Assembly (NCBI GenBank): GCA_023701285.1
Contig: JAMPXH010000013.1
Location: 1-53,895 of the forward strand
Length of the DNA: 53,895 nucleotides
Direction of reading: 5' to 3'
Source of the DNA: Candidatus Didemnitutus sp.
GTDB lineage: Bacteria; Verrucomicrobiota; Verrucomicrobiia; Opitutales; Opitutaceae
The stretch's first letter is position 1; each line of letters opens with the position of its first letter. Positions 6,709 through 14,883 of the stretch are shown here, in pieces. The position numbers and the translations under genes were made by a program. Below the pieces are notes generated by a model. The model had not been told where the DNA came from. It saw nothing but the letters and a program-made list of their open reading frames with translations, and ran no database searches.

Positions 6709-9686
6709 GGGCGGAGCGTGACGGCGGGGGCGTGCTCGACGCGCTGGGCGGCGGTCTCGACGGCGAAGTCGAGTTCGAGCGGGCCGGCGCCTTCCGTGTA
6801 GGGCGGAGAGAATTCGTAAGGGAAGATCGCGTCGTGCAGCTCCATCCATTCGCCGTCGCCCTGGCGGTAGCGCAGCGTGGCGGAGATGGTGTCGTCGGGC
6901 AGCGCGTCGGTGTAGACGAAGGCGCTGGTGAGGTCGCGGCCGGGCGAGAGCAACTGGGCGTAGACGCGACCGAACGGCGCCTGCACCTGTGCGAAGCTCT
7001 GCGGGCCGAGCGGCGCGGCGGCGGGATCGAAGAGTTTGGCGTGCAGCTGCGTGCGGACACGCGCGCCGTCGAGCGCGAAGGCGACGATGCCCTTGGCGGG
7101 CACGCGCACGGTGAGCGCGGCGGCGGCGAAGGGTTGCGGACCGGTGGAGCGGTTGTCGCGCCAGATCTCCATCCGCGTGACGCCGCCCAGGTCGACGCGC
7201 GCGGGATCAAGCGCGACGGTGAGCGTCTCCTCGGTGAAGGACTGGTTCCAGAACGCGAGGTAGAGCTTCCCGTTGCCGTGGCCGGCGAGGTAGTCGAACT
7301 GCCGGTGGTCGCTCGTGACGAGCCGGCGCGGCAGCCAGAGGTGCACGCCTGCGTCGCCGTAGAAGCGGCCCGGGCGGTCGCCGTAGGCGCGGCAGCGGAA
7401 GGACGTGCCGGGCATCGGGCGACCGGGAAAATCGATCGCGCCGCGCGAGCGGTGGAAGGCGTCGCTGACGAGGAAATCGATCACCTCGCCGGCGAATTCC
7501 CACGCGTGACCGGGGTTCACGGTGGCGAAATTCCAGTCCCAGACCGGTCGCTCGATGGCGTCGGCGTGCTCGGGGATGAGCGAGAGGTTGGAGCGATTGT
7601 CGCCGGGATAATTGCCGAAGCGGCCGACCATGCCCCAGCGCGCGATGTCGCGCAGGAAATCGTCCTGTGTGAGGGTGGCGAGCCGCATGAGCTGGCCGTG
7701 ATGGTTCATCCAGTATTCGCCGCGGTAGGCGGGCGACTGCAGGCCGGTGAGCGAGAGGCGCCACGCGGGCACGCTTTGCTCGGGCGATGGGACGCCGCGC
7801 GGCGGCTGGAAACCCCAGAGGCGGTGGCGGCCGAAGGAATGCTCGTGCACCGCGACGCGGCCGCCGGCGTCGGCGACGAGTGTGCCGTCCGGCGTGGCGG
7901 GCGAGAGGTTGATCGTGGTGCTGAGGCCGTAGGCGCCTTCCTGCGCGGCGCCGAGGTAGCGTGGCTCGCCGGTGGCGAGGTAGAGTTCGAGCCAATCGAG
8001 GTAGTCGTCGCCTTCTCCGGTCGGTCGGCGTTGTTTCAGCTCCGCGTCGGCGGCGCGGCGGGCGGCGGCGAGGTCGGCGGGATCGCCGGTGAGTTCGTGG
8101 CGGGCGAGGAGGGCGGTGAAGTCCTTCGCGTCGAAGCCGGCGTTCCGCGCGGCGGCGGCGATGAGCGGCGTGCGGTGGCCGTAGAAGCCCGCGAGCTGCA
8201 CGAGTTGCGCGGCGTTGAGGTAGGGGCGGCCGAGCTCGCGGTTGCGCGCCTTCACCTGGCCGTTCTGCTCGACCTCGTAGGGAGCGAAGGTGTTGTTGGC
8301 CCGCGAGAGCGCGAACTCGACCTGCGGCAGGGCGCGCGACCAGTAGAACTCCTCGTCGTCGGTGACGATCGCGGCACCGAGCCCGAAGAGCGGCGAGAAG
8401 GGTTTGAAGATGCCGGAGTTGTCCGTCCAGTAGTCGTAATATTTCTGCTCGGCGTGCCAGAGCGCGCGGTTGCCGCCGCGGCGGTCGGCGAGGAAATCCA
8501 TCGTCGCCTCGAGCGTGCGGTTGAGGGAGCCGGGGCCGGAGTTGTCGCGCTGGTCGCGGAAGCCCGCGTGCGTGCGCGCGAGGTAAACGTAGGTGTCCTT
8601 CCAATCTCCCGGGCGCACGACGCAATGCAGCGCGAAGTTGCGCACGTCGCCGGCGGCGAGGCGGGATTCGGGGCCGCCCATGATCGGGGCGAAGGAGACG
8701 GGCCGGAGGCGGTCGTCGGCGAGCTGGAGCATCAGGCCGAAGCGCGAGTTCTGGCGCACGGGGATGCGGAAGGGCGATTCGCGCGCGTCGACGACCAGCG
8801 CGGTGTTCCACGCGCCGGTGGCGAGGTGCGCGCGCGGGAGGCGGAGGAAGGCTTCGTTGACGAGGTGGTTGAACTGGCGGCGTCCGCGCCCGGCGCATTC
8901 CTGCGGGATGGACAGCGCCTGCGGTCGCGGCAGGTCGGGCGCGCCGGTGAAGGCGACGGAATACCAACCGGGCGCGTGCGCCACGAGGCGGTGTTCGATC
9001 CGCGGATCGGCGTCGCCCGCGGGCAGCGTGAGCGTGGCGGTGAGTGTGAAGCGGTCGGTCGGGGCGAAGTCCCAATGCACGGTGCGGCCGGCGAGGCGGA
9101 CGCGCGGGGTCGCGAGATCGGTGCGCTCGCCAGCGAGCAGCGGGTTCGTGGTGCCGCGTGCGTAGGCGCCACTGACGCGGAGCGCGACCTTGCCGGCGTT
9201 GTCGCGGTAGGTCCAGGTGCGCGCGCCCTTGGCGTCGGCGGTGACGACGGCATCGTAGCGCCGGAGCTCGCGTTCGACGGGCGAGGAGAGGCGGCTGTTC
9301 AGCGCGCCGAGTTCCTCCTCGTAGGCGGTCCAACGCGGCGCCGTGCGGGGCGCGACGTGATAGTTCTGGTGGTTGACGTGGTAACCGGGATCACGGTCGC
9401 TGCTCAGCACGGCGAAACGCGGTTGCACCGTCTGCGGCGGCACGCCGTCGATGTGCAGCGTGACCGTGCCATCGTCGGCGAGGTCGAGGCGGTAGCGGTC
9501 GTTGGTGAGCGTCGCGGCGGCGAGCGCGGCAAACGTCAGCAGGAAGACAGCAACGCCGCGCGCGAAAATGGCGCGCGACCCACGCGGCGGAGTGGCGGTC
9601 GGGACGACCGCCGCTACCGGAGGGCGGACCGTGCGGAGGTCGGAGCCAACGTTATCGGGGTGCACGACCGAAGGCGGTGAATTCAA
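6705..9686 (-). CDS. Large secreted beta-sandwich/alpha-toroid protein A1, function unknown
   Basis: Up to 993 residues. It belongs to a family with four clear members in this window. It has an N-terminal beta-rich region opening with NDRYRLDLADDG, a central helical part (about residues 380-770) and a C-terminal beta domain. Conserved landmarks are VPAWRLSLTGL, NHHGQLMRL, VGRFGNYPGDN, NPGHAWEFAGE, SRGAIDFPGR, YGDRPGRFYG and HLWLPRR. This layout is common in polysaccharide lyases and some glycosidases, but I cannot assign a CAZy family. Its closest relative is A2 (14884-18252), which has an extra C-terminal module missing here. The first ~40 residues are odd: they are encoded by a hairpin repeat (9594-9612) and precede the signal-like core AVFLLTFAALAAA, so the start is uncertain. 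The GH43 stop lies 35 bp inside the frame. Confidence 0.8.
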   Translation of the reverse strand: MNSPPSVVHPDNVGSDLRTVRPPVAAVVPTATPPRGSRAIFARGVAVFLLTFAALAAATLTNDRYRLDLADDGTVTLHIDGVPPQTVQPRFAVLSSDRDPGYHVNHQNYHVAPRTAPRWTAYEEELGALNSRLSSPVERELRRYDAVVTADAKGARTWTYRDNAGKVALRVSGAYARGTTNPLLAGERTDLATPRVRLAGRTVHWDFAPTDRFTLTATLTLPAGDADPRIEHRLVAHAPGWYSVAFTGAPDLPRPQALSIPQECAGRGRRQFNHLVNEAFLRLPRAHLATGAWNTALVVDARESPFRIPVRQNSRFGLMLQLADDRLRPVSFAPIMGGPESRLAAGDVRNFALHCVVRPGDWKDTYVYLARTHAGFRDQRDNSGPGSLNRTLEATMDFLADRRGGNRALWHAEQKYYDYWTDNSGIFKPFSPLFGLGAAIVTDDEEFYWSRALPQVEFALSRANNTFAPYEVEQNGQVKARNRELGRPYLNAAQLVQLAGFYGHRTPLIAAAARNAGFDAKDFTALLARHELTGDPADLAAARRAADAELKQRRPTGEGDDYLDWLELYLATGEPRYLGAAQEGAYGLSTTINLSPATPDGTLVADAGGRVAVHEHSFGRHRLWGFQPPRGVPSPEQSVPAWRLSLTGLQSPAYRGEYWMNHHGQLMRLATLTQDDFLRDIARWGMVGRFGNYPGDNRSNLSLIPEHADAIERPVWDWNFATVNPGHAWEFAGEVIDFLVSDAFHRSRGAIDFPGRPMPGTSFRCRAYGDRPGRFYGDAGVHLWLPRRLVTSDHRQFDYLAGHGNGKLYLAFWNQSFTEETLTVALDPARVDLGGVTRMEIWRDNRSTGPQPFAAAALTVRVPAKGIVAFALDGARVRTQLHAKLFDPAAAPLGPQSFAQVQAPFGRVYAQLLSPGRDLTSAFVYTDALPDDTISATLRYRQGDGEWMELHDAIFPYEFSPPYTEGAGPLELDFAVETAAQRVEHAPAVTLRP
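9594..9612. repeat. REP-like hairpin at the GH43/A1 gene junction
   Basis: GGCGGTC-GGGAC-GACCGCC is a perfect 7-bp stem. Its flanks also look repetitive (GCGCGCGACCCACGCG to the left, GCTACC to the right). It resembles the hairpin at 23101-23122 in having a GC stem and a TCCC-type loop on the minus strand. It lies inside the predicted N-terminal extension of A1. Confidence 0.5.
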
Positions 9687-11166
9687 GGACTCCGATCTGC
9701 ACGCCGGCGGGCGCGCCGACGATTTCCAGTTTCAAGCGCCGCGCGAGCACGGGCGCGAAGGTCCGGTAATCGATGACGAGATCGGTCGTGTTGCCGCTGC
9801 AATCCAGCGCGACCTGCCAGGTGTCGCTGCGCTTGGGTTGATAGAGCAGACGGTAACGCACGGGGCCGCCGAGAATGTTCTGCTTGTGGTCGAGGTTGGG
9901 CTCCGCCCAGAGGACACGGATGCCGGCGACGTCGTAGGTGGTCTTGAGGTCGACGATGAGCGACGGGTTGGCGTCGTCGGGCGCGGGTTGCCACCAGGTG
10001 CGCGCGCTGTCGTCGATCGCGTAGTCGGCGGTGCGGCCGGGCGCGACGCTGCTGCCTTGGGCGATGGTGCGGACGCTGACGGGGAGCCAGCCAGCCTCGT
10101 TGCCCTTGTCGGGATGAGGGTTGGTGCCGGGGGCGAGTTGCGGGACATCGCGCACAGGCAGGCCGACGAGATCGCCGTCGGCGTCGATGCCGACGGGGTA
10201 GAGGCCGACGCGGCGTTCGAAGACATGGTAGTTGCCCACGACGCTCGTGACGAAGGCCCAGAGCGTGTTGTTCGGGCCGCGCACGATGGAGCCGTGGCCG
10301 GCGCCCGGGACGACTCCGGTGGTTTTGCGCAGGACGGGGTTTTTCGCCTGATACGTGAAGGGGCCGAGCGGCGACTTGCCCTTGTAGGCGCCGAGCGCGT
10401 AGGTGCCGAGCGCGGTGCCGGGGCCGGTGAAGGTGAGGTAGTAGGTGTCGCCGTGTTTGAACATCCAGCCGCCTTCCATGAAGCTGCGGCGCGGGTCCTC
10501 GTTGTATTCGCCGTAGTGCTCCCACTCCTGATCGGGGCGGAACGCGGCGAGTTTCTGCGGCACGCCGACCATGCGCGTGGGCTGGGCGGAGTTCAGCTCG
10601 ACGCCCACGAGGGCGCCGGCGACGTGGTAATAGAGATAGAGCCGGCCGCCGTCGGAGAACAGCATCGGGTCGAAGATGACGCGGTCGATCGGGTTGGTGC
10701 CGTCGGCGGCCGTGACCGGACCGAGCGACCGGAAGGGGCCGAGCGGGCCGTCCGCGACGTAGAGCTCCGAGAAACAGCCGACGAGGTAGAACTTGCCGCC
10801 GTGCTCAGCGACGCTCGGCGCGTAGCCGTCGCCGATCTTGCCGGGCGTGACGTCGACCTTGCGCCACGTGATGAAATCCTCGCTCACGTAGGCCATCGCG
10901 ACGGATGGATACATGATCCACTTACCGTCGTGGTAGATGACGGACGGATCGGCGAGTTCGCGGAAGTCCTGCACGTAACCCTTCAGCCAGCGGTCGAGCG
11001 AAGGCGAGGGCTTCTGCGTCCAGTTACCGAGCGGGTAATCGGGCAACGGCAGCGGATTCACGAACGTGTTGGCCAGCGGACCGGCCGGCGCGGGCGGCGG
11101 AGGCGCGGCGAAGGCTGGTGCGCAGGCTGCGAATGCGAGGGCGGCGAGGGAGAGGAGGCGCGGCAT
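9652..11166 (-). CDS. GH43-like glycosidase with C-terminal discoidin-type domain
   Basis: 504 residues with a signal peptide to about residue 20. The five-bladed propeller signature of GH43 is visible. D73 in LADPSVIYHDGKW is the candidate base, D166 in IFDPMLFSDGGRLYLYY the pKa modulator, and E231 in FMEGGWMFKHGDTYYLTF the acid; GHGSIVRGP follows. Family members usually remove alpha-L-arabinofuranose, beta-xylose or beta-galactose; the specificity here is not readable. From about residue 365 an F5/8-type-C-like module follows (YAIDDSARTWWQP ... YRLLYQP ... RLKLEIVG), probably for carbohydrate binding. The gene starts 8 bp after the B1 stop and overlaps the A1 start by 35 bp, so it is an internal operon gene. 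Confidence 0.85.
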   Translation of the reverse strand: MPRLLSLAALAFAACAPAFAAPPPPAPAGPLANTFVNPLPLPDYPLGNWTQKPSPSLDRWLKGYVQDFRELADPSVIYHDGKWIMYPSVAMAYVSEDFITWRKVDVTPGKIGDGYAPSVAEHGGKFYLVGCFSELYVADGPLGPFRSLGPVTAADGTNPIDRVIFDPMLFSDGGRLYLYYHVAGALVGVELNSAQPTRMVGVPQKLAAFRPDQEWEHYGEYNEDPRRSFMEGGWMFKHGDTYYLTFTGPGTALGTYALGAYKGKSPLGPFTYQAKNPVLRKTTGVVPGAGHGSIVRGPNNTLWAFVTSVVGNYHVFERRVGLYPVGIDADGDLVGLPVRDVPQLAPGTNPHPDKGNEAGWLPVSVRTIAQGSSVAPGRTADYAIDDSARTWWQPAPDDANPSLIVDLKTTYDVAGIRVLWAEPNLDHKQNILGGPVRYRLLYQPKRSDTWQVALDCSGNTTDLVIDYRTFAPVLARRLKLEIVGAPAGVQIGVLEFTAFGRAPR

Positions 11167-11174
11167 GGCGGGAC

Positions 11175-14063
11175 TCACTTGAGCAGCACGCGACCGACGG
11201 GGGATTTTTCCACGCGACCGTCGCGCAACTCCACCTCGACGTAGAACTCGACGGGCGCGTCGCCCGCCGTGGGGATCGTGTAATCGAACGGGTAGGCGCG
11301 ATCCTCGCGCGCGGTGTAGGCGCCGTCGCCCTGCCGGTGATGTAGCGTGCAGCGCACTATCTCGCGCTCGAAGTCGGGCAGGTAGGCGTAGATGCTGGTG
11401 AGATCGCCGGCGCCGAAGCGCATCGCCACGGCGCGCGCGCCGCGGAAGCCCAGCTCGCACACGCTGCCCTTGGCCGGGAGCGGCGGGACGTCGCGGGCCA
11501 GCGCCTGCTGCTGGAAGCGGACCTTCGCCTGCGCGCCCTCGATCACGACCGCGCTGACGCCTTCGGGGCTCACTGCGATTTCGAAGCTGCCGTCGGCGGC
11601 GGGCGTCGCGACCGGGCCGGGCTGGCCGTCGTGCCAGACGCGCAGACGCGCATCGGGAGCGAGCGCCACGAGTTCCGGCGCGAGGCGCACGCGGCTGGTG
11701 ACGGTGGATTTGGACTGGTTGGTGAACGCGAGGGCGACGCGATTGTCGCCGCGCGCGACGAGGTAATTGAGCTCCGGATGCGCGACCTGCGCGACGCCGC
11801 GCGGCATCCACAGGTGCAGGCCGGCGGTGTCGTAGATCTTGCCCGGGCGGTCGCCGTAAATCTTTTGCTGGAGGTAGCCGTAGCCCTCGGCGTAGCGGCT
11901 CGGGAAATCGATTGCGCCGCGCGATTTCGCGTAGGCGTCGGACACGAGGTAATCGAGCACGAGCGCGATCTGCGGCCAGATGTGGTTGTAGTGGATGGAC
12001 GTCATCGCGTTCAGCTCGTCCTTCGGGCGCTCGGCGAAGTCGGGCTTCATGTAGGCCGTGGTGCGCGCGGTGTTGAGGTGGTAGCCGGGGAAGCTCGTGT
12101 AGCGGCCGATGACCGCGGAGCGCGCGACGTCGTGCAGGAAGCGGTCGCCGGTGAGCGCGGAGAGGCGCAGCATCCAGGGCGCGTAGCAGGCGAGGAGGAT
12201 GGCGCGGTGGCCGCGGCTGGTGCCGGAGGATTCCGGCGTGAGGCCCATCTCGGAAATCAGCCACGCGGGCACGCGCTCCTCGGCGAGCGGCACGCGCGGG
12301 AATTTCGGGCCGGAGCGGTAGTTGGGTGCGAAGCCGCCCTCGTTCACCGTGACTTCGCCGTCGGAGATCGCGGGCGCGAACCAGATGTAGCGCGTGTAGT
12401 TGCGCGCGCCCTTGCGGGCCGCCTCGAGGTAGCGGGCGTCGCCGGTGGCTTCGTGGAGTTCGAGCAGCTCGATCCACTGCGGGGCGAACGAGGTCCAGAA
12501 GAAGAGTCCGCGCGAGTCAGGGTCCTCGAAGTTCGCCGGCGGAGTGTCGATGCGCGTGCGGAGATAGTCGTCGGCGTCGCGCTTGGCGCGCTCGAGCCAG
12601 GATTTGTCGCCGCTCGCATGGTAAAGCGCGAGCGAGTTGGCCCAGAAGGCGCCGCGGAGCTCGGAGACGAGGTTGAGCACCCGGTTCTGACCGAAGAGCG
12701 ACTGCGCGGTCTGGAGAAAGAACGGCGTGCGGCCGCCGGCGAGTTCGTGCAGCGCGGCGTATTCGGAGAGCGGGGCGCCGAGGCCGCCGAGGCGCGAGGA
12801 GACGGACTGGCCCTTGGCGTTGGGATCGATCGAGAAGAGGAAGCGTTCGCGTGAGACGAAGAACTCGGCCAGCGGACGCGCGAGCGTGTCGAAGATCACG
12901 CGGTCGTCCGTCACGAGGGCGAGCGAGTAGGGGTGCAGCGCGGAGACGTTCTTCACCGAGCCGGGCACGTCGGTGTCGTAGGCGAAGCCGCGCAGGTCGG
13001 CGTTGAAGCGCGCATGTTCGCTCAGGCCGAATTGCAGCATGCGCTCGAAGGTGGCGTTCAGGGAACCGAGGGCGTTGTGGCGCACGTCGGCGAAGCCGAA
13101 GCTCGTGCGCGCGAGGTGTTCCTGCGTGGCGTCGATGTCGCGATGGGTGACGACGAGCCGATGGGTGAAGGAGAACTCCGCGCCGGCAGCGAGCTTCGAG
13201 CCGGCGCCGCCGAGGATGGGCGCGAACAGCATCGGTTGCGCTTCGCCTGCGCGGTTGCGCAGCGCGACGCCGAAGCGCGAGGCCGCAAAGACGGGCAGCG
13301 GTTGGAAGGGCAACTCGGCCGGGTCGGCCATCACGCCGACCGTCACGCCGGCGCGGCGCACGAGCGTGGTGGGGATCGTCAGGCGCGCGGAGGCCTCGAG
13401 GAAGGAGCCCTCGGGGAAGCGGCGGTCGATGTAGATGAGCGGTTGCCAGAGTTCCTCGATCTCCGCCGGGGCGCAGCGCGGCGCGCCGGTGTAGCCGAAG
13501 GAATACCAGCCCGGCTGCGTCACGCGCGCGCGCAGCGTCAGGCGCGGCTCGGTGCCGTCGGCCGCCGGTGCGAGCTCGGCGCTGAGGGAGACGCCGTCCG
13601 TCTCCGCGAAGGTCCAGAGGATGCGGCCGCCTTCCTCGCGCGCACCGGTGGCGCGCAGCGTTGTGACCTTGCCCGCCTGGAACAGGTTGGGTGAACGTCC
13701 TGCGCCGTAATGGCGGTCGGCGTCGGGATCGTAGCCGTCGGCGACATGCTCGTCGGTGACGACGGCGTTCGTCGGCTTGCCCCAAGTGAGAACGTGGTAG
13801 ATGGAGCCTTGGTCGCCGCTCGCCAGGCCCTTGTCGGTGTAACGGCCCCAGCGGGTCTGCAGATTCGGGTTCTGGGCGGCGTAAAGCAGGGTGAATTCCG
13901 GGGCGAAGCGCGCGCGGGCGCCGTCGGGCGCGACCACCTCGACCGAGGCGTCCGTCGCGAGGACCAGGCGGTGCGCAGGGGCGGCCGCGTGGCCATGCAC
14001 AGCCACGAGGGCGAATGAAGTCAGGACGAGGGCGCGGCGCAGCCAGCAGGGAATCGACAGCAT
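11175..14063 (-). CDS. Large secreted beta-sandwich/alpha-toroid protein B1, function unknown
   Basis: 962 residues from the ATG at 14063. This start gives the signal peptide MLSIPCWLRRALVLTSFALVAVHGHA; the ATG at 14120 would add a charged 19-residue leader and is disfavoured. It is the same family as A1, but closest to B2 (26135-29008). Shared segments are VPAWLISEMGLTPESSGT, GHRAILLACYAPWMLRL, IGRYTSFPGYHLNTARTT, YNHIWPQI, DYLVSDAYAKSRGAIDFPSR, YGDRPGKIYD and LHLWMPR. Conserved His, Tyr and Arg residues in the helical core are the type used by toroid-fold lyases, but no catalytic assignment is proven. First gene of the six-gene minus-strand operon, reading away from an operator at 14168-14181. 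Confidence 0.8.
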   Translation of the reverse strand: MLSIPCWLRRALVLTSFALVAVHGHAAAPAHRLVLATDASVEVVAPDGARARFAPEFTLLYAAQNPNLQTRWGRYTDKGLASGDQGSIYHVLTWGKPTNAVVTDEHVADGYDPDADRHYGAGRSPNLFQAGKVTTLRATGAREEGGRILWTFAETDGVSLSAELAPAADGTEPRLTLRARVTQPGWYSFGYTGAPRCAPAEIEELWQPLIYIDRRFPEGSFLEASARLTIPTTLVRRAGVTVGVMADPAELPFQPLPVFAASRFGVALRNRAGEAQPMLFAPILGGAGSKLAAGAEFSFTHRLVVTHRDIDATQEHLARTSFGFADVRHNALGSLNATFERMLQFGLSEHARFNADLRGFAYDTDVPGSVKNVSALHPYSLALVTDDRVIFDTLARPLAEFFVSRERFLFSIDPNAKGQSVSSRLGGLGAPLSEYAALHELAGGRTPFFLQTAQSLFGQNRVLNLVSELRGAFWANSLALYHASGDKSWLERAKRDADDYLRTRIDTPPANFEDPDSRGLFFWTSFAPQWIELLELHEATGDARYLEAARKGARNYTRYIWFAPAISDGEVTVNEGGFAPNYRSGPKFPRVPLAEERVPAWLISEMGLTPESSGTSRGHRAILLACYAPWMLRLSALTGDRFLHDVARSAVIGRYTSFPGYHLNTARTTAYMKPDFAERPKDELNAMTSIHYNHIWPQIALVLDYLVSDAYAKSRGAIDFPSRYAEGYGYLQQKIYGDRPGKIYDTAGLHLWMPRGVAQVAHPELNYLVARGDNRVALAFTNQSKSTVTSRVRLAPELVALAPDARLRVWHDGQPGPVATPAADGSFEIAVSPEGVSAVVIEGAQAKVRFQQQALARDVPPLPAKGSVCELGFRGARAVAMRFGAGDLTSIYAYLPDFEREIVRCTLHHRQGDGAYTAREDRAYPFDYTIPTAGDAPVEFYVEVELRDGRVEKSPVGRVLLK

Positions 14064-14167
14064 GAGTGACTTGAGTTGGGGATTCGGGACGAGTCGGGCA
14101 GGGGAGACCGACCGGGACAACGCCGACCGCTTACCGTTTTTGCGGCACGCTGGGGAGGCTGCCGCAG

Positions 14168-14181
14168 CTCAACGGTTGACG
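14168..14181. promoter_or_regulatory. Operator 2: CTCAACGGTTGACG
   Basis: The core TCAAC-G-GTTGA is a perfect odd-length palindrome in the 202-bp gap between divergent B1 (start 14063) and the small gene (start 14266), about 90-110 bp from each. One site can therefore control both directions. Confidence 0.65.
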
Positions 14182-14265
14182 AGGGTGGAAATTGCGGACG
14201 CGGTGGAGCGCGGTTTCTTTGATCGTATCCTCATCGCCGAGGCCGCCACCCCTGTTTTTCACCCC

Positions 14266-14877
14266 ATGATTTGCCGAGTGCCATGTCCGCGCTTCCTGCG
14301 CGCGGTGCTCTTGTTCGCTTTGCTCGCCGGCATCGGCGGGGTCGCCGCGCCGCGCGCGCAGGCCGCGCCCTACGAGCTGACGGAGAGCTTCGTGCTTTTC
14401 CTGATCGAGGGCCGCAATGCCCACACCGCCGTCTCGGCGCGCAAGGTCAGCGTGATGAACCTCGGGATGCGCGCGGATGGGCGCTTCTATCCGTATTCGA
14501 CGCCGAAGGGACGGCGCATCGGTTACGAGCTGCCGCTCGAAAGCGTCTTCGACCACACGCGTGGCATCACGCGCGCGGAGGCCGATGCGCGCCTGCGCGC
14601 GGCGGCGTTGGCGACCGCGGCCGAGCTGGCCACGCGGTTGCCGCAACTCTTTCCCGGTCGCAACTTCGAGCAACTCGACCTCGCGGGACAGGAAATGCTC
14701 GTCGACCACGCGCTTTCGGAGGGTGTCGATAATTTGCCGTCGGCCTTCGTCGAGGCTGTGTATGCGCCCGATCGCGTCGCGCGGCTCGGCGCCGACGGCC
14801 TGCATCTGCGTTGGTGGGGCGGGATGATGCAGATACTGAAGAACCGCGCCTTCGGTTACCGTTGGCTGGGCAACTGA
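14266..14877 (+). CDS. Small secreted lysozyme-like protein (partner 2, of large member A2)
   Basis: 203 residues; the signal peptide ends near residue 34 (RAQAAPYEL). It is paralogous to 6127-6708: ADGRFYPYSTPKGRRIGYE (70-88), ATAAELATRLPQLFP, QEMLVDHALSEGV and ILKNRAFGYRWLG. The sequence pattern resembles GH24/T4-lysozyme-like proteins. E48 (FLIEGR) is the only Glu near the expected catalytic place. It is separated from the YPYS segment by a ~20-residue insertion and is not conserved in the paralogue. The gene lies 6 bp upstream of A2, so they are co-transcribed, in the reverse order to the A1 pair. Function unknown; an accessory factor or co-enzyme for the large protein is an inference from the repeated pairing. 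Confidence 0.78.
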   Translation: MICRVPCPRFLRAVLLFALLAGIGGVAAPRAQAAPYELTESFVLFLIEGRNAHTAVSARKVSVMNLGMRADGRFYPYSTPKGRRIGYELPLESVFDHTRGITRAEADARLRAAALATAAELATRLPQLFPGRNFEQLDLAGQEMLVDHALSEGVDNLPSAFVEAVYAPDRVARLGADGLHLRWWGGMMQILKNRAFGYRWLGN

Positions 14878-14883
14878 ACGACG

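Noticed and set aside
6732-9680. A ~980-codon plus-strand frame opposite A1
   Set aside because: No signal peptide or family motif; Arg/Gly/Val/Glu-rich shadow of A1, whose paralogues support the minus strand.
9652-12477. One long minus-strand frame that could be read as a single 941-residue protein
   Set aside because: Only its last 504 codons (from the ATG at 11166 with a signal peptide) are GH43; the earlier part is out of frame with B1 and is Arg-rich shadow.
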